DNA of 64,000 bases from an uncultured Clostridia bacterium. GTDB lineage: Bacteria; Bacillota; Clostridia; Christensenellales; Borkfalkiaceae. Shown here piece by piece: positions 9,523-15,856 of this stretch (positions are counted from its first letter, which is position 1; each line of letters starts with the position of its first letter). A program made the position numbers and the translations under genes. Location: the NCBI GenBank assembly GCA_934254825.1, contig CAKQMB010000013.1, positions 11,087-75,086 on the forward strand, in the 5' to 3' direction. Under the pieces are notes generated by a model. That model saw only the letters and a list, made by a program, of their open reading frames with translations. It was not told the DNA's origin and did not search any database.

Positions 9523-9640
9523 CAACACGCCTTTAAAACACCTTTGACGATAAGACGTGTCCTTCTCCGTAACGAGTATGGACGGTTCGAGTTTGTCCTC
9601 GGCGGGTTTTCCGTACTCGCCGACAACTATTTCCTTTTCT
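9523..9640. other. Intergenic stretch, possible remnant of a regulator gene end
   Basis: No intact gene is seen. On the minus strand one frame reads KEKEIVVGEYGKPAEDKLEP then SILVTEKDTSYR, which resembles the C-terminus of LacI-type regulators (the LEPxLIVRExS ending), but it lacks an upstream part. This is a weak resemblance. It lies next to the decayed phosphorylase, so more gene debris would not be surprising. Confidence 0.25.
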
Positions 9641-9952
9641 TTAAATTTGCGACGAGGTTTTAGTCACCTCGTCGTGTAATGTCGTAAAGAATTTTGCTAT
9701 TTGTTGCTTATAATCTTCCGCCGTCGTCGGCAAATATCCGCTCGCTTTGAAAACATTCGAAAAGCCGTTTACGGTCGGCGTGATATCGCTTTCGCCTTTA
9801 AAAATTAGGCTGAAATAATACGCCACGCTCAGTCCGAAATCCTGCATTGTTTCCCAAAGTCTTAAATACGAGTTCTTAAAAACAAACGCTCCGAGAATTA
9901 CGGTCGTTATCGTTACGATAAGGGTTATGCCTATATTAAATATCTTTTTCAA
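9641..9952 (-). CDS. Small membrane protein of unknown function
   Basis: This 103-residue protein has one hydrophobic helix at about residues 5-25 preceded by a basic N-terminus. The rest is soluble, aromatic-rich (ETMQDFGLSVAYYFSLIF) and ends in a polar tail. I do not recognise the family. It sits between gene debris and a toxin-antitoxin pair, so it may be cargo of a small accessory island, or the remaining N-terminal piece of a longer protein. An upstream AAAGATA sequence is only a poor ribosome site. Confidence 0.5.
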   Translation of the reverse strand: MKKIFNIGITLIVTITTVILGAFVFKNSYLRLWETMQDFGLSVAYYFSLIFKGESDITPTVNGFSNVFKASGYLPTTAEDYKQQIAKFFTTLHDEVTKTSSQI

Positions 9953-10043
9953 TCAAATCACCTCTTCTAAATTTTTTTTTCGCGCAAATTGCCTTTCCTA
10001 AAATCCTCTATCGAATATTTTTTAATTTATTTTGCCTGATGTA

Positions 10044-10072
10044 TTGACTTTTGTGTAACAAATGTATATACT
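10044..10072 (+). promoter_or_regulatory. Promoter of the toxin-antitoxin operon with overlapping palindrome
   Basis: TTGACT (10044-10049) and TATACT (10067-10072) are 17 bp apart. The -10 lies inside an AT palindrome (TATATACTATATATA, 10065-10079), which fits an operator for autoregulation by the antitoxin, as known for the family. GGAGG at 10088-10092 serves the antitoxin ATG at 10101. Confidence 0.7.
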
Positions 10073-10100
10073 ATATATAGAACACTTGGAGGTAAAATAT

Positions 10101-10382
10101 ATGAACTTTTACGGAATAAGAGATTTAAGCAACAACACGAAAAACGTAATGACAAGCGTCAGCACAAATAAAAAAGTCATAATTACGGACAACGGTAAGC
10201 CGTCCGCTATAATGCTCAGCATAAACGAAGCCAACTTTGAAACCGTTTTGTCGTTCGTTCAGAAGTTGGAAATGCAATTAGCAGTTTCCGAACTTCAAAA
10301 GCAATCGCTTACAAACTTCCCCGACGGACTTTCGGACGAAGATATTCAAAAAGAAATAGAAGCGGCTCGCAAAGGGGACTGA
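10101..10382 (+). CDS. Antitoxin, Phd/YefM-like
   Basis: This is a 93-residue protein. The N-terminal half (MNFYGIRDLSNNTKNVMTSV, then KKVIITDNGKPSAIMLSINE) matches the Phd/YefM fold, in which the N-terminus binds DNA. The charged C-terminal tail (DEDIQKEIEAARKGD) would wrap the toxin. The start at 10101 is set by the GGAGG site eight nucleotides ahead; an upstream ATG at 10062 lies in the promoter and is rejected. It ends 1 nt before the PIN toxin gene, so the two are co-translated. It should neutralise that toxin and repress the operon. Confidence 0.88.
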   Translation: MNFYGIRDLSNNTKNVMTSVSTNKKVIITDNGKPSAIMLSINEANFETVLSFVQKLEMQLAVSELQKQSLTNFPDGLSDEDIQKEIEAARKGD

Positions 10383-10383
10383 T

Positions 10384-10758
10384 ATGCTTGTTGTTTTAGA
10401 CACAAATATTATAGTTTCCGCCCTTCTGTCTCCGCGCGGAAAACCCGCTTACGTTTTCAATCGTTTTATAAACGGAGATTTCACTTTATGCGCGGACGAG
10501 CGGATAATCGCCGAATATTACGCGGTATTATCTCGCCCCAAATTTAAATTCAATCCACAACTTATCGATCGAATTATTTCTTTCATTCGAACGCATGCTT
10601 TAATCGTTACTCCGATTACGCTATCCGCCCAATTTGACGACGAATCGGATAAAAAATTCTACGAAGTAGCAAAAACTTGTAACGCAACATTGATCACGGG
10701 AAATTTAAAACACTTCCCCGCCGATCCGTGCGTAAAATCCGTCAACGAAATATTCTAA
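10384..10758 (+). CDS. Toxin, PIN-domain ribonuclease (TIGR00305-like)
   Basis: This 124-residue PIN nuclease has the first catalytic Asp in VVLDTNIIVSALL, a conserved acidic residue in ADERIIAEYYAVLSR and the closing motif ATLITGNLKHFP. Members cleave RNA (often tRNA or mRNA) in the cytoplasm when the antitoxin is degraded. It is complete and partnered with a Phd-like antitoxin, an arrangement common in Firmicutes. Its location next to ssrA and to gene debris suggests acquisition with an accessory island. Confidence 0.9.
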   Translation: MLVVLDTNIIVSALLSPRGKPAYVFNRFINGDFTLCADERIIAEYYAVLSRPKFKFNPQLIDRIISFIRTHALIVTPITLSAQFDDESDKKFYEVAKTCNATLITGNLKHFPADPCVKSVNEIF

Positions 10759-11037
10759 CTTACGCCGCTACGGTTTTAACCGTAGCGGTTTCGTTATTTT
10801 TTACCGTCTTGCAGGCGTGCGAGATATAGCCGAGGAAAAGCAAGCAGATTAAAGTAACAAATAAAAAGATTGAGAGACGGGATTTGTTTCTCGTCTTTTT
10901 TCTTTGAAAAAAAATAATGCTATTCAAAAAAAATTAGCAACAAATTTTAGCAACAAAACAGAATATAAAAAGGTACAATGTAGTAAAAATTTATTGGCAA
11001 ATTACAGATTTTAGGATATTTTTATTATAAAACAAGC
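10759..11037. other. AT-rich gap between TA operon and ssrA
   Basis: There is no gene here. It holds the TA terminator, a second imperfect terminator-like hairpin with a T-run (GAGACGGGA...TCTCGTC, about 10872-10903) and a short direct repeat TTAGCAACAAA near 10935-10960. Its composition is clearly more AT-rich than the neighbouring genes, as often seen at island edges beside tmRNA genes. No integrase or clear attachment repeat was found in the window. Confidence 0.4.
10765..10800 (+). terminator. Terminator of the toxin-antitoxin operon
   Basis: The stem CCGCTACGGTT/AACCGTAGCGG (10765-10788) is followed by a T-rich run. It lies 7 bp after the toxin stop. Confidence 0.8.
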
Positions 11038-11066
11038 AAAAAGCACGCTATCTAGCGTGCTTTTTG
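11038..11066 (-). terminator. Terminator of ssrA
   Basis: The perfect stem AAAAAGCACGCTA/TAGCGTGCTTTTT ends just past the CCA end of tmRNA and has flanking A and T runs, so it could work in both directions. Confidence 0.85.
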
Positions 11067-11070
11067 TCTA

Positions 11071-11426
11071 TGGTGGAGATGAGGGGAGTCAAACCCCTGT
11101 CTTGGGTAAAAACCAAAGAGCCTTCTACATACTTAGTATACTCTTAATCTCTTGCGGAAACTGTCTGTATACCGACCATTTCCGCCGTATATTACTAAGT
11201 GCCGCGATTTTGCCGCAATCAAAACAAAAAAGCCGTTCCCCGTCTTAAATGATGCCGCCTTGCAGCCGACGGGAATTCCGCAGGGCGACATCGCCGCGTT
11301 AATTAAGCAGCGAATGCAAATTCGTTATTATTCGCATTTAAATTTGGTTTATCGTTTTAACGTAGCCGAGTCCTACGGTATGCTTATACTCTCCCTTTTT
11401 CATCCAGTCGAATTCGGAACATCCCC
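11071..11426 (-). ncRNA. ssrA: Transfer-messenger RNA
   Basis: This is a 356-nt tmRNA that rescues stalled ribosomes together with SmpB. The 3' end reads CTCCCCTCATCTCCACCA. The 5' end GGGGATG pairs with CATCTCC to form the alanine-type acceptor stem with a G-U wobble at the third pair, which sets the 5' end at 11426. A GAATTCGACTGGATG segment matches the usual D-loop region. The tag reading frame is at 11303-11335: GCG AAT AAT AAC GAA TTT GCA TTC GCT GCT TAA, giving ANNNEFAFAA, with the usual AA ending seen by ClpXP. Its protein partner smpB is 8 kb away in this window with polymer genes between. Confidence 0.95.
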
Positions 11427-11488
11427 GAAACCCGACCCGAAAAACGGGTCGCAATCTTCCCCGAAAAGGGGTTGAATTCTTCTATATT

Positions 11489-11517
11489 ATTATATACTTC
11501 TTTTATTTAAAAATCAA
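11489..11517 (-). promoter_or_regulatory. Promoter of ssrA
   Basis: On the minus strand TTGATT (11512-11517) and TATAAT (11489-11494) are spaced by 17 bp. The start would be near 11482, giving a leader of about 55 nt with two small hairpins (at about 11432-11450 and 11457-11471) to be removed by RNase P. The -35 overlaps the end of the gtrA-like gene. Confidence 0.7.
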
Positions 11518-12006
11518 CAGTTTTCTGCCGACGTAGTTCCATACGAGGACGATACACGTCATAACGACCTTGCTTATCCACCAAATCCACTCCTCGCCGA
11601 GGAATTTCGTCGAGCCGAAAATGGTTACGGACGGCAAAAACGTTACGCCGAGATACATTCCGACTTCGGTTATCGCAAGACCTATAAGCCCGACCGCCGT
11701 GAAAACAAGGAACGATTTTGCCGAACGGGCTTTCTTTTCGTCCGAAACCTGTTTATATACGAACGTTATGGACAAAATCCAGTTCACCGCAAGTCCGCCA
11801 CCGAAGCCTAACGCCGTGGAAATGATTATCGCGGCGGTTTTGCCTATCAAAGACGGCGGCAAAAGCCAGGTGTAAAACAGATACGATATGCCGTAGTCCA
11901 CAATAGTAGCCGTTCCGCCGACGATCAGAAACCTGAAAATCTCCCAGAACAACTGTTTTTTCGTTTGTTTAATATGTTCTTCGTTTTTTTCCGTTACTTC
12001 TTCCAT
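11503..12006 (-). CDS. GtrA-family membrane protein
   Basis: This is a 167-residue protein with four transmembrane helices. The GtrA signature is clear at the start (FWEIFRFLIVGGTATIVDYG) and in GFGGGLAVNWILSITFVYK. GtrA-type proteins help move lipid-linked sugars across the membrane, or assist glycosyltransferases that modify surface polymers. It is the last gene of the polymer operon, 46 bp after the GT-C gene, and is followed at once by ssrA on the same strand. The acidic N-terminus is cytoplasmic. Confidence 0.9.
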   Translation of the reverse strand: MEEVTEKNEEHIKQTKKQLFWEIFRFLIVGGTATIVDYGISYLFYTWLLPPSLIGKTAAIIISTALGFGGGLAVNWILSITFVYKQVSDEKKARSAKSFLVFTAVGLIGLAITEVGMYLGVTFLPSVTIFGSTKFLGEEWIWWISKVVMTCIVLVWNYVGRKLLIFK

Positions 12007-12052
12007 AATTCACCTCTATTCAACGGTCAATCCGCGCCGAAGCGTTCCGTAT

Positions 12053-13807
12053 TTAAATACTGCAAACGAGATAGAACAACGTCGTTAATACAACCGTTGT
12101 CGCCGCCGAAATCGTGGATACGAAAACGAGCGTGTTTCCGAATTCGGTATTCGCGGCTTTGATACGTTTGCGCGCGTAATAGAAAATCATCGCAAAACCA
12201 AAAATGATCGGCATAACGTATCTGAAATCCATCGTGCAGGCATACGGCATCTGAACGTAAAAGCTCATTTCCGAAATCAGAAACGAAGCGACCATAATTA
12301 CGAGAAACAGAATATCCATACGTTCGGTTTCGCCGTAAAACGACTTCTTACCGTTTTTAAAAAACAGTACCGCGCAGTAAACAAGCATTACGATAAACGC
12401 GATGAGAGCGATAAGCCCCGAAGCGAACGCTATCGAAGCGAAGCACTCCCCGCCCTTATAATTGCTGAACTCGCCGAAAAGAGACGAGCGAAGAAGATAT
12501 AAAGGCAAATTGTAGTTGTTGTATTCCGTTATCACGCCGTTTTTCGAAGCGTAAAACGGCTGACAATAAAGCGTTCCGAAAATTTCGTTCGGGTCGAAAG
12601 TGATGAACAATCTCTCGAACAGATTGTGGTGATCGGTGGAAAGGGCTTTGTTCAGATTCGAAAACACGAAACCGAACTTCTGACCGAACGTCCTGCTCGC
12701 GTAAACCTGAAACCAAAGACCTGTCGGCGCGCAGATACACAAAAACAAAACGTAACACGCCGTCATATAAACAACGTTTTTCCAAGCTTTTTTTTCGCCT
12801 TTTTTCTTTGCCGAAACGGCTTTCCCTATCTCGCAGAAATATTCGTAAGCGAACACGCAGCCTATCGGAAGGCAGATAACCGCCGCCGATATTTTGGACA
12901 TCATCCCGAGTCCTATGCAAAGCGCGCAGTAAAGCAGATCGTAAAGCTTGCGACCCTTTTTCCACCACCTTAAACAATAGTAGACGGAAAGGATCTGAAA
13001 CATATACGCCAGAGCGTCGTTATTGACCTGTCCCGAAAACTGAATATGTCTCGGAAAGAACACAACGAACGCCGAAACCGCGACAAGCGCGTAACCCTTC
13101 AACCCGAAAAGTTTAAGGATTTTAACGAGCGCGATCATAGTTATCGTCGACCACATAACGGCGAGAATCTGCGTTGTGGAATAAAGATAATATCTGTACT
13201 CCGTCAAGCCGACGTAAGCCGAAGAGGTAACGTTCGGCATGCCCGCGAGATATTTCGACGGGATGACGTCGCCCAAACCGAACGCTTTTTGCAAAATCTC
13301 CGTCAGACCGTTCATAACGTGCATAAACGAAGCCTGAATAAACGCGTTAAGCGGCGGATGATAGAATTGATAATCGTTCGTCGTCGGGAGCTTGCCCGTG
13401 GTGTAAATTATCCAGGCGTAAGCTTCGTGACCCGTCAACGCTCTGTTATAAGTGTCGTGCTGACGGACGGACACGGGAGTGTAAAGCATATACGAAAGCC
13501 TTAAAGCGAACCCGCCGACGAGAATGAATTTCAAAAGCAGGTCGGGGTTCATTTTGTCCGTTTTTTTGCAATAAATCCCCGTCACGATAAGGACGAGAAA
13601 GACGGCGACGCACAAACTCTGAGCGACCGCGCCTTTTCTGTTCCAGAACTCGTAATAAGGTTTCAGAAGATAAAAGAACAAGCCCGTTATAACGGTCAAC
13701 GCGGCGAAAAGTCCGATATATTTCAAAACCTTGAAAAAGTACTCTTTGACGTTTATGCGACCGTTATCCGAAATAGTCTCGTTTACAACCGTTTCAGACA
13801 TATTCAC
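12053..13807 (-). CDS. GT-C fold membrane glycosyltransferase (GT39/ArnT-like)
   Basis: This is a 584-residue integral membrane protein with about 12 helices. The first large outside loop has VRQHDTYNR and later YQFYHPPLNAFIQA, the acidic and HPPL-type motifs of the PMT/ArnT glycosyltransferase family. Such enzymes use a polyprenyl-phosphate sugar as donor and act on the outer side of the membrane. It lies between GtrA and the FAD oxidoreductase, 9 bp from the latter. GtrA plus a GT-C enzyme is a known pairing for adding sugar side groups to a surface polymer. The sugar and acceptor are not known. Confidence 0.78.
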   Translation of the reverse strand: MNMSETVVNETISDNGRINVKEYFFKVLKYIGLFAALTVITGLFFYLLKPYYEFWNRKGAVAQSLCVAVFLVLIVTGIYCKKTDKMNPDLLLKFILVGGFALRLSYMLYTPVSVRQHDTYNRALTGHEAYAWIIYTTGKLPTTNDYQFYHPPLNAFIQASFMHVMNGLTEILQKAFGLGDVIPSKYLAGMPNVTSSAYVGLTEYRYYLYSTTQILAVMWSTITMIALVKILKLFGLKGYALVAVSAFVVFFPRHIQFSGQVNNDALAYMFQILSVYYCLRWWKKGRKLYDLLYCALCIGLGMMSKISAAVICLPIGCVFAYEYFCEIGKAVSAKKKGEKKAWKNVVYMTACYVLFLCICAPTGLWFQVYASRTFGQKFGFVFSNLNKALSTDHHNLFERLFITFDPNEIFGTLYCQPFYASKNGVITEYNNYNLPLYLLRSSLFGEFSNYKGGECFASIAFASGLIALIAFIVMLVYCAVLFFKNGKKSFYGETERMDILFLVIMVASFLISEMSFYVQMPYACTMDFRYVMPIIFGFAMIFYYARKRIKAANTEFGNTLVFVSTISAATTVVLTTLFYLVCSI

Positions 13808-13816
13808 CTCCGCGGT

Positions 13817-15421
13817 TTATTCCGCTTTTTCGTTCTTTTCTTCCGACTTTTCGTCTTCCGATTTGATTTCGTGATATTCCTTTTCGGTGTTCACGTTCCA
13901 GAGTTCCGTTTTGTCGGTTTTGCCGTTTATTATCTCGTCGCACGCGACCATGGACGTAACCATGGAGTGATCCATATTATTGTATCTGTGCTGACCGTTT
14001 CTGCCTACGCACCAAAGATTTGAAAATCCGTTGAGATAATCTTTTACCTTGTCGAATTCCGCGTAAGTGCCGAAATAAGCGGGATAAGCTTTCTTGACGT
14101 GAATTATCGTGGAATCGAGTACGTTTTCGACAGACTCGATAACGCCGATTTTAACGAGTTCCTCGGCGGCGAATTTCATAAACTCTTCGTCGGGAGCGGT
14201 CCACATTTTATCGCCCTCGGAGCAGAAATATTCGAGACCGATCCACACTTTATGCTCGCAGTCCTCGACCATATAAGGAGACCAGTTGTTGAAAATCTGA
14301 ATACGCCCGAGCCTTACGTCTCTGTCCTGAACGTAAATCCAGCAGTCGGGAACGATATCGTTGAGCGTTTTGATTTTGGTTTTGTTTTTTACTTTGAGCT
14401 TATCGAGTAAAAGTCCTACCGTTATGAAATCGCGGTAAGGAAGCTCGGTCGCGACGCGGTAAACGTCCTCTCCGCTGTTCTCTTTTCCGATAGCCTCGAT
14501 AAGATCCTTTATCGGCATAGACGATATATAATAATCGCCCTTATATTCCTTGTCTTCGCCGTTTTCGTCGGCTATCAGAGACTCGATCTTTCCGTCCGAA
14601 ACGATAACTTTTTTGACCGTGGAATTTCTGACAATCTTTCCGCCGAGCCTTTCGATTTCTTCCGCCATTTCCTCGTAAAGCTGCCCGGGACCTTTTTTCG
14701 GGTAATAATACTGCTCTATAAGGCTTGTTTCCACCTTGTCCGTTTTCTTGCGGAAAGGTTTGGAAAGGGCGTTTGCGATAGCCTTTCTTATAGACAACCC
14801 CTTAACTCTCTGCGCGCCCCAGTCCGCGGAAATATCGCGAGGATGAACGCCCCAGAGCTTTTCGGTGTAATCCATAAAGAACATTTCGTAAAGCGGTTTG
14901 CCGAACCTGTTTATATAAAAGTTTTCGAGGTTGTCCTCTTTCCTTTTATGTATACAGCTGCCTATATACCCGAAGCCCGCCTGCATCGTTCTGAAAAAGC
15001 CCATATTTATGAAAGTGCGAGCTTTTAACGAAATGGGATAATCGAAGAATTTTCTAAGGAAAATAATTCTCGAAAGCCTGTCTCTGACAAGCATTACGTC
15101 GTCGGTTTTTTCGGGATCGGGTCCGCCCTCGACGAGCGGTTTTTCTCTGCCGAGAATTTTATCGTCCAGAGACGGCGCGCCCTGAACGGGCAAAAATTTC
15201 GTCCACAGATCGACTACTCTGTCGTCCTTGGAGAAAAATCTGTGTCCGCCTATGTCCATTCTGTTCCCGTGGTAGGTTGCCGTTCTCGATATTCCGCCGA
15301 CAAAATCTTCCGCTTCGAGAATTATCGGGGTTATCCCTTCCGATTTCGTTAAAAGTTCGTATGCGGCTGTAAGTCCCGCAGGACCCGCGCCGATGATTAT
15401 AGCGGTTTTTTGCTCCATCAT
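13817..15421 (-). CDS. FAD/NAD(P)-dependent oxidoreductase, UDP-galactopyranose mutase-like
   Basis: This 534-residue flavoprotein has the N-terminal dinucleotide motif IIGAGPAGLTAAYEL, followed by the Glf/COG1232 signature GGISRT and DIGGHRFFSK. It ends with the FAD-closing motif WCVGRNGQHRYNNMDHSM. It is longer than typical UDP-galactopyranose mutase (about 370-390) and closer to the protoporphyrinogen-oxidase-like group often found next to gtrA. The tail of about 30 residues is highly acidic. A role in making or rearranging the sugar used by the neighbouring GT-C enzyme is inferred from context; the substrate is unknown. Confidence 0.82.
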   Translation of the reverse strand: MMEQKTAIIIGAGPAGLTAAYELLTKSEGITPIILEAEDFVGGISRTATYHGNRMDIGGHRFFSKDDRVVDLWTKFLPVQGAPSLDDKILGREKPLVEGGPDPEKTDDVMLVRDRLSRIIFLRKFFDYPISLKARTFINMGFFRTMQAGFGYIGSCIHKRKEDNLENFYINRFGKPLYEMFFMDYTEKLWGVHPRDISADWGAQRVKGLSIRKAIANALSKPFRKKTDKVETSLIEQYYYPKKGPGQLYEEMAEEIERLGGKIVRNSTVKKVIVSDGKIESLIADENGEDKEYKGDYYISSMPIKDLIEAIGKENSGEDVYRVATELPYRDFITVGLLLDKLKVKNKTKIKTLNDIVPDCWIYVQDRDVRLGRIQIFNNWSPYMVEDCEHKVWIGLEYFCSEGDKMWTAPDEEFMKFAAEELVKIGVIESVENVLDSTIIHVKKAYPAYFGTYAEFDKVKDYLNGFSNLWCVGRNGQHRYNNMDHSMVTSMVACDEIINGKTDKTELWNVNTEKEYHEIKSEDEKSEEKNEKAE

Positions 15422-15451
15422 ACCCTCGCTTTAAAATATATTTTATTTGTT

Positions 15452-15553
15452 TTATCGGTCGCTTTCGCGCCGATGGTTTTCCGCGTTATCGCTCAGGCTT
15501 CGCGCCGATAATTTCCGGATTATTTTTCCGACGCGAAATCCGATAGTTTTCAG
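15452..15553. repeat. Degenerate 34-bp tandem repeat
   Basis: Two clear units (starting 15452 and 15486, each beginning TTATCG and containing TTCGCGCCGAT) and a weaker third (from 15520) fill the gap between the FAD oxidoreductase and the small membrane protein. On the minus strand each unit could form a small hairpin in the operon mRNA. Confidence 0.55.
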
Positions 15554-15568
15554 TCTTTCCGACAATTT

Positions 15569-15856
15569 TCAGTCTTTGTTGTCGGTCGAGTCCGTCGCCG
15601 CGATCTCTTTATCTTCTTTCTCTTCGTTTGCGGCTTTATCGTCCGCTCCGTCCGCGAAATCCGCGTCGGTGATAACGAGTTCGTCCTCTACTTCCTTATG
15701 AGCGTTCTCGTCTATTTTCAACGTTTTCGTAACGCCTTTTTTGATTTTGCGCCATCTGATGATAAACGTCGCTCCGACTGCCGCGGCGATTGCCGAGATC
15801 GAGGTTACTATGGCGGTGGTTGCCGCCGGATCGAGGTAAAGTAAATTATTTAACAT
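15569..15856 (-). CDS. Small single-pass membrane protein with acidic tail
   Basis: This is a 95-residue protein. The start at 15856 has a clear AGAAGGAG site. It has a short N-terminus, one helix at about residues 10-32 (TAIVTSISAIAAAVGATFII), a basic stop-transfer patch RWRKIKKG and then about 50 residues rich in Asp/Glu. The gene overlaps the end of the YidC-TagF gene by 11 nt in another frame, so translation is probably coupled. I do not recognise the family. Its size, topology and coupling suggest an adaptor or regulator of the insertase-transferase, but that is inference. Confidence 0.75.
   Translation of the reverse strand: MLNNLLYLDPAATTAIVTSISAIAAAVGATFIIRWRKIKKGVTKTLKIDENAHKEVEDELVITDADFADGADDKAANEEKEDKEIAATDSTDNKD

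Noticed and set aside
10872..10960. Possible attachment site beside ssrA (repeated TTAGCAACAAA)
   Set aside because: No second copy of the tmRNA 3' end and no integrase were found in the window, so an att site cannot be supported.
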